The notes under the pieces were generated by a model. That model saw only the letters and a list, made by a program, of their open reading frames with translations, was not told the origin of the DNA and did not search any database. From positions 3,942,001-4,006,000 of the forward strand of contig NZ_CP035088.1 of the NCBI RefSeq assembly GCF_004786035.1: DNA of 64,000 nucleotides. Direction: 5' to 3'. The position numbers and the translations under genes are program-made. Origin of the DNA: Pseudomonas viciae. GTDB lineage: Bacteria > Pseudomonadota > Gammaproteobacteria > Pseudomonadales > Pseudomonadaceae. This document shows positions 56,068 through 63,763 of this stretch, in pieces. Each line of letters begins with the position of its first letter. Position 1 is the stretch's first letter.

Positions 56068-56959
56068 CCGCCACTCCTTGCCCTTTGCTGCCGCCTTTGA
56101 GAAAGAACTTTGCGGGCAGGCGCAGTTGGCAGAGCGCCACGCCGGACAGCGTCAACGCGGCGCCGATCAGCAGGCGCTGGCTGATGCCTTCGGCGAGCAT
56201 GATCTGGCTGACGGCGATCGCGAACAACGGCACCAGGAGCAGGTACGGGCTCAGTTGCTGCATCGAATTGCGTCCGAGCAACCAGAACCACAGGCCGAAC
56301 CCCAGCAGACCGCCGCTGAGTGCCGTGTAGAGGACCGCCCACCATGCCTGGGCGCTGGCCGTGTGGACGCTTGCCCATTGCCCGCCTTCCTGGATGAAGG
56401 ACCACAACAACAGTTGCGGCGCGGCGATGACAGCCGTCCAGGCACTCAAGGCCAGCGGATCCAGCGGCCCGAGACGCTTGGTCAACACCGATCCGACCGC
56501 GAATGCCAAGGCCGCCAGCGCCACCAGCAGCATGCCGACAAAAGTCCCGCTCGCCGACGGTTTGGCCAGCAATACCAGGACCCCGGCGAACGCCAGCAGG
56601 ATGCCCACCAGCACCCGCACTTTCAGGACTTCACCCAATACCGCAAACGCCAGAACGAGGGTGAGGGGTGCCGCCAGCTGATAGATGATTGCCGAGGTAG
56701 AAGCGTCTACCCGGGCGATACCGCAGTACAGCAAACCAAAATGCAAAGTGCCGGTAATCGTCGCGATCACGACCATCGGCCCGAACTGCTCGCGCTTGAC
56801 CCGCTTGAGCAATGGCATGAGAAACAGCGCCATGATCGCGTAACGCATGGCGACCATGAGGATAGGTGGCAGCTCGGCGCCACCCATCTTCACGGCAGTG
56901 ACCTGGGCGCCCCAGAGAAACGCGACCAGCAGCGCCAGCAATGAATCTTTCAATGGCAT
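56054..56959 (-). CDS. EamA/DMT-family exporter
   Basis: A 301-residue membrane protein with ten predicted helices in two EamA repeats. The first opens LLALLVAFLWGAQVTAVKMGG, and the second begins near residue 145 (GMLLVALAALAFAVGSVLTK). Family members export amino acids and metabolites. Its place inside the biosynthetic operon makes it the likely exporter of the product. It starts six bases after the flavoprotein gene. Confidence 0.9.
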   Translation of the reverse strand: MPLKDSLLALLVAFLWGAQVTAVKMGGAELPPILMVAMRYAIMALFLMPLLKRVKREQFGPMVVIATITGTLHFGLLYCGIARVDASTSAIIYQLAAPLTLVLAFAVLGEVLKVRVLVGILLAFAGVLVLLAKPSASGTFVGMLLVALAALAFAVGSVLTKRLGPLDPLALSAWTAVIAAPQLLLWSFIQEGGQWASVHTASAQAWWAVLYTALSGGLLGFGLWFWLLGRNSMQQLSPYLLLVPLFAIAVSQIMLAEGISQRLLIGAALTLSGVALCQLRLPAKFFLKGGSKGQGVADEQR

Positions 56960-56964
56960 GACAG

Positions 56965-57576
56965 TTATCCCTTCTGAAATTGAATGGGCCGCAGGATTCT
57001 TTCCGGCTTGCCCGTGGCAACCCCTGTGGGATTAAGACGACGGTAGTGCTCACAGAGCCGGTCCAGCGTCTCGCACAAGGCCTGTTCCGCTTCAGGATCG
57101 TGGGCCAGCTGTGTCTGGAAGCACGGCGGGAATCCCGAGCCGACCAGAATCATCTTGTTGAGCAGTACGTTCAGCGCGACCTGGGAGAAAACAGCCGTGT
57201 GCCCATAGCGCCGACCGACCACCGCAATCGCCGCGAGCTTGTCGCGCAGGGGACGTTGGCGTGGACGCATGAAGCCATAGCCGACCCGCTCCAGGAACGC
57301 CTGGAAGCGGCTGTTGGTGCCGTAGGCATGCATGACGGGGAGATAGAGCACCGCATCGGCGCGGTCCAACCGCGCCACCAACTGCCCGACGTCGTCCTGC
57401 ACGGCGCAGTCCTGATCCGAACAGGCGTTATCGGCGTCGCAATAATCGATCCGGTAATCCTTGAGCCAGATGTCATCGATCTCAATCTCCTCGCCCAAGT
57501 GGCGGCGCACCAGCGCCACCACCCGTGCACTGACACCACAAGGTCGGCTAGAGCCAACAATGATGGTCAGATTCAT
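56965..57576 (-). CDS. NAD(P)H-dependent FMN reductase / flavodoxin-like protein
   Basis: A 203-residue flavodoxin-fold protein. The FMN phosphate loop is IVGSSRPCGVSARVV at residues 6-20. A Cys-rich stretch CDADNACSDQDCA near 45-58 recalls iron-sulfur flavoproteins but lacks the full tight cluster motif. YLPVMHAYGTNSRFQAFLER marks the flavin loop. It starts three bases after the di-metal oxidase gene and probably supplies it with reducing equivalents. Confidence 0.85.
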   Translation of the reverse strand: MNLTIIVGSSRPCGVSARVVALVRRHLGEEIEIDDIWLKDYRIDYCDADNACSDQDCAVQDDVGQLVARLDRADAVLYLPVMHAYGTNSRFQAFLERVGYGFMRPRQRPLRDKLAAIAVVGRRYGHTAVFSQVALNVLLNKMILVGSGFPPCFQTQLAHDPEAEQALCETLDRLCEHYRRLNPTGVATGKPERILRPIQFQKG

Positions 57577-57579
57577 GAT

Positions 57580-58263
57580 TCAGGACGCCTCTCGCAGCCC
57601 TTCTTCGCCAGCCAGATAGGCTCGCAGCGCTTCCTCCATCAACTGTCCGGTCAGCCACAACGTGACGCGTGCGACTTCCTTGATCTGGCGACGATCGTCC
57701 TCGGTCTTCACCGCACGTTGGATGGCCAGGCGCACTTCTTCGGCGTGCTTCTCATCGATGGTCGAGTGGGCGACGAAGAACGTCATCTGCTCATCCTTCA
57801 AGCCCAGGTCGGTGCGGAACCGGTCCAGGATCGGCTGGATGTGCTCGTAGACGTCCTCGGCCCAATAGCTGTAGCCCAACCTTGCGATCGGCCCCTTGCG
57901 GATAGCCACATCATTGAGGAAGGCGATCAGTGCCTGGGTTGGCGCCAGGGGTGCCGGCATGTCCTGTGGCAGCAGCCCGACCGACTCGAGGTCACGCAGT
58001 ACCATGCGCTCGTGACCCAGCTCTTCCAGGGCGTGCTTGTAGACGAAGCGCAGCAGCGTCGTTTCTTCCGGGTCGGCACTGTAGGCGCAGGCGGCCTGGT
58101 TGACCGAGTTGTAGCGGGTGTAGTGGTACACCTGCAGCATGAGCTGTTGGTAGAGGGCTGGCGGTGTAGGGTTGTCCAGGCTGAATTTCCAGTAGGCGCC
58201 CTGCTTGATCTGGGCCCAACCCGCGTCGACGATAGCGTCGAGTTCCTTGAAGAATGCTTGCAT
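57580..58263 (-). CDS. Haem-oxygenase-like di-metal oxidase (TenA/CADD-like)
   Basis: A 227-residue all-helical protein. The ATG at 58263 follows AAAGGAG; a longer frame to 58296 lies partly inside the acyltransferase gene. Candidate metal ligands are H77, E80/E81 and H84 in HALEELGHE, E136 in YWAEDVYEH, and H166, D170, H173 in HSTIDEKH. The H-x3-D-x2-H triad is the pattern of haem-oxygenase-like di-metal oxidases such as CADD, which carry out N-oxygenation, decarboxylation or C-C cleavage. It is not a thiaminase in context. Flanked by an acyltransferase and a flavoprotein. Confidence 0.85.
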   Translation of the reverse strand: MQAFFKELDAIVDAGWAQIKQGAYWKFSLDNPTPPALYQQLMLQVYHYTRYNSVNQAACAYSADPEETTLLRFVYKHALEELGHERMVLRDLESVGLLPQDMPAPLAPTQALIAFLNDVAIRKGPIARLGYSYWAEDVYEHIQPILDRFRTDLGLKDEQMTFFVAHSTIDEKHAEEVRLAIQRAVKTEDDRRQIKEVARVTLWLTGQLMEEALRAYLAGEEGLREAS

Positions 58264-58264
58264 T

Positions 58265-58810
58265 TCAATTGGCTCCTTTAACATTGTGGTAAACACTTTC
58301 GAGTTCCAGGTACACGAGGCTGTAGCGCCGCTCGACCTGTTCCCCCGTCCAGGTCACGTCTTCCTCCAGCACGCGCCCGCCCAGGCCGACATACAGCGCA
58401 GCCAGTTGGCCGCGACACAGTGCCGAGATGAATCGCAGGTGGGTGTTGGCTTTCAGCCAGATCGCCGCCTGCAGGAGAAACATGCGCAGGTGCCGCCCGC
58501 CGCGGTAACGCTCGTCCAGCACCAGCCGATTGGCATCGAAGGCATCCGTCGACTGCTGGAAATAGGCATGCACATTGACGGCCCGCTCGACGAAACTCAG
58601 GCCATGGCCCAGCGGTGTGACGCGCAGCGTCCCGACCACTTCGTCGTTGTCCAGATAGATCAGGTGGTAAGACATGGCGTCGCGCAGCTGCTCCCTTCGC
58701 TCGAAGTCATCCTCCTTCGCCGGGTTAGTCCCCAGGTAGCGACTGCGCAGTTGCCTGACGGACTCGAACAGATCACTGGCGCTGTCGATCACGCGAACAG
58801 ACAAGCTCAT
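58265..58810 (-). CDS. GNAT / FeeM-like N-acyltransferase
   Basis: A 181-residue protein of the GNAT fold starting at 58810 behind GAGG. The opening includes SVRQLRSRYLGTNPAKEDDFERR, then HLIYLDNDEVVGTLRVTPLG and the acyl-binding region EERYRGG-like VLDERYRGGRHLRMFLLQAA. The pattern RxRY...DDF recalls N-acyl amino acid synthases of the FeeM type, a relative of LuxI. It lies nine bases after the ligase gene and ends next to the oxidase start. N-acylation of the aromatic amine or another amine intermediate is likely. Confidence 0.75.
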   Translation of the reverse strand: MSLSVRVIDSASDLFESVRQLRSRYLGTNPAKEDDFERREQLRDAMSYHLIYLDNDEVVGTLRVTPLGHGLSFVERAVNVHAYFQQSTDAFDANRLVLDERYRGGRHLRMFLLQAAIWLKANTHLRFISALCRGQLAALYVGLGGRVLEEDVTWTGEQVERRYSLVYLELESVYHNVKGAN

Positions 58811-58818
58811 CGGTGACC

Positions 58819-60171
58819 TCACTGGCCTTCGCGTTGATCGACGATGCGGGCTTCTTTCCAACTGAACCAACTGCCCAGGTTCACGTGTTCGGCAAGATCG
58901 CCCACCACCATGACCGTGGCTTCGACGCCCAGCCGTTCACGCAGGCGCTCCTTGATCAGCAGCACCAGGCGTGCACGGTCGCCATCGAAGAAGCGCGACA
59001 TTTCCAGTTTGGCGATGACCGTGTCGCGATCATTGGCGCGGCTAAGGACGATCTGATAGCCCAGGCACTGTTCAACGCCTTCAAGCAGCGCCTGCTCGAT
59101 CTGCGCGGCCGAGAAGGCGCGATCGTTCAACTGCACGGCATCCTTCACTCGACCGACGACCTTGACGGTCTGGCGCATCGATTGGGGATAGCCCGGACGC
59201 GACTGGATCGAGACCAGGTCACCCGTGCGGTAGCGGATCAACGGCTTGCTACCAGGGATCAGCATGGTCACGCACAACTCGCCATCGCCGGTGCCGCCCA
59301 GGCTTTCGCCAGTTTTGGGATCAAGCACTTCGATGAGGTAGTTGAGGCGATGAGGCACCAGTTGGTCGTTGGCGTTGCAAGCCGCGATGATCATCGCTTC
59401 CTGGGAGCCATACAGGCTGTTGTAGGCTTGCGCCCCCCACAGGCTGAAGAGGTTGTTCTTCAACGCAGGGGTGCACAGCTCGCCACTCATCATGAAGGCA
59501 CGCAGGGCGAAGTCCTCGCGTGGGTTAAAGCCCTGGCGCTCGGCTTCCTTGGCCATGGCCAGCAAAAGCCCCGGTGCGGAAGCGAGCACCCCGATGCGCA
59601 GGTCCTTGAGCAGTTGCAGCGCCTTGGGCCAGCCGATCACCGGTGAGTGCGGCCAGATCTTGGCATTGCACACGTCGAGCTGAGTGCAGACGTCGCCCAG
59701 GGTGTCACCGAAGGAATGGACCTCGGTGGGGCCCATGATGCCGACCACGGTCTTCTCACCCGGAAAGTGCTTTTCGATCACCGCCTGATAGGCCATGGCC
59801 AGTTGGCGATTGCTCGCGTAGCTTTCCTTGCGATCCCGTGGGCATGGCGTAGCAGGCCCGGTGGTGCCCGTCGTCTCGTAATAGAAGATGCTGTCTTCCA
59901 GCGGGCCGGACAGAATGTCGAAGCCTGCCTCGCGCAAATCATCCTTGGTCGTGAATGGCAAGGTGACGAGGTCATCCAAGGTCAGCGAACGCTCGTCGAC
60001 CTGGGCAAGGTGCCTGGAATAGAACGGCGAAGAACGCTTCACGTGGCCGATCACTTCCCGCAACTGTTCCTGATGCCATGCCGCCAACGCGGTGTCGCTG
60101 AGGACGTCGGTCCAATAGGCATGATGAATCGGATCGTACCGTTTCTTGAATGTGTCTAAATGCTCTTTCAT
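58819..60171 (-). CDS. Phenylacetate-CoA-ligase-like adenylating enzyme
   Basis: A 450-residue ANL-superfamily enzyme of the PaaK type. The AMP-binding core motif is YYETTGTTGPATPCPRD, the region MMSGELCTPALKNN precedes A5-like YGSQEAMI, and RYRTGDLVSI is the hinge region. A small C-terminal domain ends with the lysine region WKEARIVDQ. It activates an aromatic carboxylate as acyl-AMP or CoA ester. Next to anthranilate synthase genes the natural guess is anthranilate. It is the first gene of the leftward operon, about 40 bases behind a predicted start point with a lux-box-like dyad. Confidence 0.88.
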   Translation of the reverse strand: MKEHLDTFKKRYDPIHHAYWTDVLSDTALAAWHQEQLREVIGHVKRSSPFYSRHLAQVDERSLTLDDLVTLPFTTKDDLREAGFDILSGPLEDSIFYYETTGTTGPATPCPRDRKESYASNRQLAMAYQAVIEKHFPGEKTVVGIMGPTEVHSFGDTLGDVCTQLDVCNAKIWPHSPVIGWPKALQLLKDLRIGVLASAPGLLLAMAKEAERQGFNPREDFALRAFMMSGELCTPALKNNLFSLWGAQAYNSLYGSQEAMIIAACNANDQLVPHRLNYLIEVLDPKTGESLGGTGDGELCVTMLIPGSKPLIRYRTGDLVSIQSRPGYPQSMRQTVKVVGRVKDAVQLNDRAFSAAQIEQALLEGVEQCLGYQIVLSRANDRDTVIAKLEMSRFFDGDRARLVLLIKERLRERLGVEATVMVVGDLAEHVNLGSWFSWKEARIVDQREGQ

Positions 60172-60216
60172 TTCAGCCGCTCAGGTTTGATGGGTTACTG
60201 GAACTCAACGGCCGCT

Positions 60217-60262
60217 ACGTTAGTGACAGAAGTTACAAATACCCAGCTGCGTTATCCCGCAG
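60217..60262 (-). promoter_or_regulatory. Lux-box-like dyad and promoter of the biosynthetic operon
   Basis: CTGCG (60247-60251), TTATCC, CGCAG (60258-60262) forms CTG-N10-CAG, the core of the lux-box consensus, with perfect five-base arms. On the minus strand TAACGT (60222-60217) can serve as -10, putting the start point near 60210 and the dyad centred near -44. This is the position expected for a LuxR-type activator overlapping -35. Confidence 0.6.
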
Positions 60263-60375
60263 TTGTGCGCGCACGAGTTTCTTGTTAAAAGCACGCGCGA
60301 TTACATATGCGCAGGAATAGTTGTTGTGCCTGACGACACTAAGAAATGAATGAAATATTAATATCCGCCCAACAG

Positions 60376-60404
60376 TTGACAGCCCCGGGGCACACTGGTA
60401 ATTT
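60376..60404 (+). promoter_or_regulatory. Near-consensus sigma-70 promoter for the TrpE/TrpG-like operon
   Basis: TTGACA (60376-60381), a 17-base spacer and TAATTT (60399-60404), preceded by TGG as an extended -10 element. The predicted start point lies near 60411, which gives a leader of about 400 bases before the coding region. Confidence 0.65.
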
Positions 60405-60448
60405 CGCCGCACTGCCGCTCGTTCCCGCAGTGCCTAGCCAAGACTGGG

Positions 60449-60559
60449 ATGTCTAAAATGTACTATCACCTTTCTGCTATCAGCTCTTCCCACAGCTACC
60501 CCGACAGCTGTTCCCGGGCCATTCTGGCCATCTTCAAAAGCAATATCTGGCGTCGCTAA
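60449..60559 (+). other. Possible leader peptide ORF in the TrpE-like gene leader
   Basis: A frame of 36 codons (or 33 from the ATG at 60458) lies just after the predicted start point. It ends AIFKSNIWRR, which recalls the end of TrpL, but with only one Trp codon. Its stop lies inside a hairpin TCGCTA-ATAATC-TAGCGA (60553-60570). The ribosome site is weak (GGGA, seven to ten bases upstream of the second ATG). Confidence 0.4.
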
Positions 60560-60767
60560 TAATCTAGCGAAGACCAGCGTCTGTCTGCTGCCTGCCAGCA
60601 ACGTCCTGCTCTCTCCCCAATGAAATTCTAAGGCGCTCGCGCCTTGTGCCCTGCGCATCGCTGGCTGCAATCCGTTGCAAGCCTGGTATTGCGCGCGACA
60701 TGAACAGCGTCCGCCCCGAATATTCAGGATATCCGTCAACACCTATTTAAAGTGCCTGTGCACTTTA
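60553..60767 (+). promoter_or_regulatory. Structured leader RNA, three hairpins
   Basis: Perfect stems: TCGCTA/TAGCGA (60553-60558, 60565-60570), AAGGCG/CGCCTT (60630-60635, 60640-60645) and TAAAGTGC/GCACTTTA (60748-60755, 60760-60767). None has a clear U tract. They may form alternative folds linked to leader translation. Confidence 0.45.
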
Positions 60768-60818
60768 TATTCCCGTGGCGCTCTCTTAATCGAGTGCCTG
60801 AATCGTTGCACCTTGAAA

Positions 60819-62300
60819 ATGGTATTAACCGTGAACAAACATTTAATTGGCGTCAATGTTCTTCGCCGCGAAGAACGTCGACCTACAGATGCACTTGGCA
60901 TATATGAAAATGCACTGGAGCAACTGGGTCGCGAGTCTGTCTTCATTCTTGAATCACTGTCCGGTCCAAGCCGTGATCGCCGGGCGACGATCATCGGGCT
61001 CGAGCCCCTTTTCGAAGTGTGTATCGATGAGGGCCAGGCACAACTGCGAGGCTGTCCTGCGCTGTGTGAACACTTGTCCGCCAGCCTGCGACAAGGGGGG
61101 GTACAGGTCGATCCCGAGCACAAGATCCATCTACCGGACAGCGAGGCAGCGTGGAACCTGCTCCGGGCCATCCAGGCTACGTTCCAGCCTGCACCCAATG
61201 CCCCTTCCAGCCTGGCGTTCTTCGGCTATTTCTCCTACGACTGCGTTCGCCTGATCGAGCGCCTTCCCGATGTCGCCGAACAGACCTACAGCTACCCGCT
61301 CATCGCCCTGTCGGTCTATCAGACACTGGTTTATTTCCACAGCAACGGCATTGTCGAAACCCTGATCAACAACCACCCTCTGTGGGCGCCCCGTACAGTG
61401 GAGGATTACCCCTTCCTGAGCGCGCCCCCGGCGTGCGAGGCAGTGGATCTGCCACCGTATCCAGAGACATTCGAGGAAAGCCGCACGGTCACCCCGGAGC
61501 AATTTTGCGAACGTGTCGAAGTCGCGATGGAGCACATCCGCGCGGGCGACGTCTACCAGATCCAGCTCGGCCATGAGATCCGCATTCGCTCGCAGGTTGC
61601 GCCGTTCGATGTGTACCAGAACCTGCGCCTGCGCAACCCCTCTCCTTACATGTACCTGGCCCATGTAGGCGGTATCGACCTGATCGGAGCCAGTCCTGAA
61701 CTGTTCGTCAGGATCAAGGACGATTTGATAGAGATGCGTCCTATCGCCGGCACTGTCGGCAAGAAGCCTGGCGTCGATCCGACCCAGCTGGTGCTGGAGT
61801 TGACCCGCTCGGAGAAGGAACGCGCCGAGCACCTGATGCTCATCGATCTGTGTCGCAATGATATCGGTCGCGTTTGCCAGGCCGGCTCGCTGGAAGTCGA
61901 CGAGTTCATGCTGGTGGAGGAGTACTCGCACCTCTATCACATGGTGTCGAACGTTCGCGGTCTGCTGCGCCCAGGCCTGGATGCCTACGACGTGATCAAG
62001 GCCTCGTTCCCCGCCGGAACCATGTCCGGCGCGCCCAAGGTCAGGGCGATGGAGTTGATCGAGGGAATGGAGAGCAACCGCCGCGGCATCTACGCCGGAG
62101 CCCTAGGTCTGGTAGGTTTTGATGGCAGCGTCAATACCGCCCTGTGCATTCGCTCGACCGTCTTCGACGAGGGCACCTACCACTTGCGGGCATCCGCCGG
62201 GGTGGTTGCCGACTCGGTTCCCGAGATGGAGTGGAAAGAGACGTTGTACAAAATGGGTTCTGTCTACCGGGCAGTGACCGGCAAGGAGATCGCACTGTGA
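60819..62300 (+). CDS. Anthranilate synthase component I-like (TrpE-type chorismate enzyme)
   Basis: A 493-residue chorismate-utilising enzyme (GTG at 60831 is an alternative start). The N-terminal Trp-site line is FILESLSGPS. The catalytic domain shows IGASPELFVRI, MRPIAGTVGKKPG, EKERAEHLMLIDLCRNDIGR, FPAGTMSGAPKVRAMELI, and GIYAGALGLVGFDG. The RPIAGT segment continues VGKK instead of the RPRG-type seen in housekeeping TrpE, so it is a specialised paralogue, as PhnA is. Product is probably anthranilate. Aminodeoxy(iso)chorismate is a possible alternative. The stop overlaps the next start. Confidence 0.88.
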   Translation: MVLTVNKHLIGVNVLRREERRPTDALGIYENALEQLGRESVFILESLSGPSRDRRATIIGLEPLFEVCIDEGQAQLRGCPALCEHLSASLRQGGVQVDPEHKIHLPDSEAAWNLLRAIQATFQPAPNAPSSLAFFGYFSYDCVRLIERLPDVAEQTYSYPLIALSVYQTLVYFHSNGIVETLINNHPLWAPRTVEDYPFLSAPPACEAVDLPPYPETFEESRTVTPEQFCERVEVAMEHIRAGDVYQIQLGHEIRIRSQVAPFDVYQNLRLRNPSPYMYLAHVGGIDLIGASPELFVRIKDDLIEMRPIAGTVGKKPGVDPTQLVLELTRSEKERAEHLMLIDLCRNDIGRVCQAGSLEVDEFMLVEEYSHLYHMVSNVRGLLRPGLDAYDVIKASFPAGTMSGAPKVRAMELIEGMESNRRGIYAGALGLVGFDGSVNTALCIRSTVFDEGTYHLRASAGVVADSVPEMEWKETLYKMGSVYRAVTGKEIAL

Positions 62301-62881
62301 AAGTATTCCTGATCGATGCCTACGACAGCTTCGTCTTTATCATCAGCCAGTACCTGGAACAACTGGGGCTGGAAACCCGCGTCGAGCGTCACGACGTGCC
62401 AGACCTCCTGCAACGCATCGAGGATTTTTCACCGGACTTCTGCGTGCTGGGCCCTGGGCCTGGGCATCCGGCCGACGTTGGCTACATCGAAGTCATCAAG
62501 CACTTTCAGGGGCGTTTGCCGCTGTTGGGCGTTTGCCTGGGTCATCAGGCCATCGGCCTGGCCTTCGGCGCCCAGGTTTGCCGCGCCCCGCACGTGATGC
62601 ACGGCAAGGTGAGCAAGATCGAGAATGATGGCAAGGGCGTCTACGACCATACGCAAGCACGTGCCATACAAGCCACCCGCTACCACTCGTTGATGGTCAG
62701 CGACCAGCAATTACCCGACTGTCTGGAAGTCACCTCGCGATCCACCGACGACGGCTATGTGATGGGCGTGCGGCATCGCCACCTGCCAGTGGAGGGGGTG
62801 CAGTTTCACCCTGAGAGCATCCTGACCGAAAACGGCTTGGACCTGTTCCGCAGTTTCATCAAGTGTTACGTGCACCAGTGA
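62297..62881 (+). CDS. Anthranilate synthase component II-like (TrpG-type amidotransferase)
   Basis: A 194-residue class I glutamine amidotransferase with a GTG start behind AAGGAGAT, overlapping the TrpE-like gene by four bases. The catalytic Cys lies in GVCLGHQAIG, and His and Glu in VQFHPES. The GPGPGHPADVG loop differs from the SPGPCTPNEAG of housekeeping TrpG. It delivers ammonia to the component I partner. An intrinsic terminator follows. Confidence 0.9.
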   Translation: MKVFLIDAYDSFVFIISQYLEQLGLETRVERHDVPDLLQRIEDFSPDFCVLGPGPGHPADVGYIEVIKHFQGRLPLLGVCLGHQAIGLAFGAQVCRAPHVMHGKVSKIENDGKGVYDHTQARAIQATRYHSLMVSDQQLPDCLEVTSRSTDDGYVMGVRHRHLPVEGVQFHPESILTENGLDLFRSFIKCYVHQ

Positions 62882-62890
62882 CCCACCAGG

Positions 62891-62912
62891 AGGGGCGCAC
62901 GCCCCTTCTTTT
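62891..62912 (+). terminator. Intrinsic terminator after the TrpG-like gene
   Basis: AGGGGC (62891-62896), loop GCAC, GCCCCT (62901-62906), then TCTTTT. It separates the synthase genes from luxR. Confidence 0.75.
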
Positions 62913-62959
62913 CCGTGCTCCGGCTGTTTCATTCCCGCTATAACAAGAGCGACTCGTTT

Positions 62960-63763
62960 ATGGACAAACTCAACTCTCCCGTCTGCGGCCGGACCCAGGC
63001 CGGGCGTACCGCACCGCTGACCGCCTTCATGAGTCTGGCCAAGGATGCCAACCGTTGCGATTGGGAGCGCCTGGTCAACAAAGTGCTGCGCCAACTCGGC
63101 TTTGGCAGCTACCTCATCAGTCTGGGACCGGCAGCGCCAAGGGACACCGACCCTCTCGCCGGCCTTATCACCACCTTTCCCAAACGCTGGCTGGAACACT
63201 ATCGCGGTGACGGGCTGATCGAGATCGACCCGATACTCAGGCACTGTCGGCGCGAACTGCTGCCTTTTTTCTGGGACAACGAGCGCAGGCGCGCCCGTGG
63301 ACGCTCCCGGCACTTCTGGCAGCAACGCGAGCAACACGGCCTGCGCAGCGGCCTGAGCATCCCGCTGCGCTACGAGATGCTCAGGGGAACACTGAGTGTG
63401 GCGTTCGATGACACCCAGATCACCGAGCGAGAAGGGCTTTCCAACCCCGCCGTCTATCAATTATTCATGCTCATCCCCTACCTGCTCGCCGGGATGCGCC
63501 ATCAGTTGCAGAGTCCAGCAACCCAGCCCCGCCAGAACCTCACGCCCAAAGAATTGGACTGCCTGTATTGGGCCAGCGCCGGCAAGACCACCTGGGAGAT
63601 CAGCCACATCCTGACCTGTTCCGAACGCACCATCGACTTCCACCTGCTCAATGCCCGACGCAAACTCGGTTCGGTGAGTCGCCAGCAGGCCGTCAGTGCT
63701 GCGGTGGCCTGCGGGCTCGTCACGCCGACGGTTGAACCAGCGGTCTACAGACGCCAGAAATGA
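62960..63763 (+). CDS. LuxR-family quorum-sensing regulator
   Basis: A 267-residue regulator. The autoinducer-binding domain holds the invariant residues W77, Y81, D90, P91, W105 and G131 (RWLEHYRGDGLIEIDP, FFWD, GLRSGLSIP). The C-terminal helix-turn-helix spans about 195-255 (LTPKELDCLYWASAGKTTWE, ERTIDFHLLNARRKLGSV). The ATG at 62960 gives about 30 residues more at the N-terminus than typical LuxR proteins; the methionine at residue 24 could be another start. It is the likely receptor for the LuxI product of 54566. Confidence 0.93.
   Translation: MDKLNSPVCGRTQAGRTAPLTAFMSLAKDANRCDWERLVNKVLRQLGFGSYLISLGPAAPRDTDPLAGLITTFPKRWLEHYRGDGLIEIDPILRHCRRELLPFFWDNERRRARGRSRHFWQQREQHGLRSGLSIPLRYEMLRGTLSVAFDDTQITEREGLSNPAVYQLFMLIPYLLAGMRHQLQSPATQPRQNLTPKELDCLYWASAGKTTWEISHILTCSERTIDFHLLNARRKLGSVSRQQAVSAAVACGLVTPTVEPAVYRRQK

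Noticed and set aside
57580..58263. Thiaminase II (TenA) as function of the helical oxidase
   Set aside because: There is no thiamine gene nearby, and the H-x3-D-x2-H triad with a flavoprotein partner fits a di-metal oxidase.
60265..60274. Palindrome GTGCGCGCAC as an alternative lux box
   Set aside because: It lacks CTG-N10-CAG spacing and is too short and GC-repetitive; the adjacent dyad at 60247-60262 fits far better.
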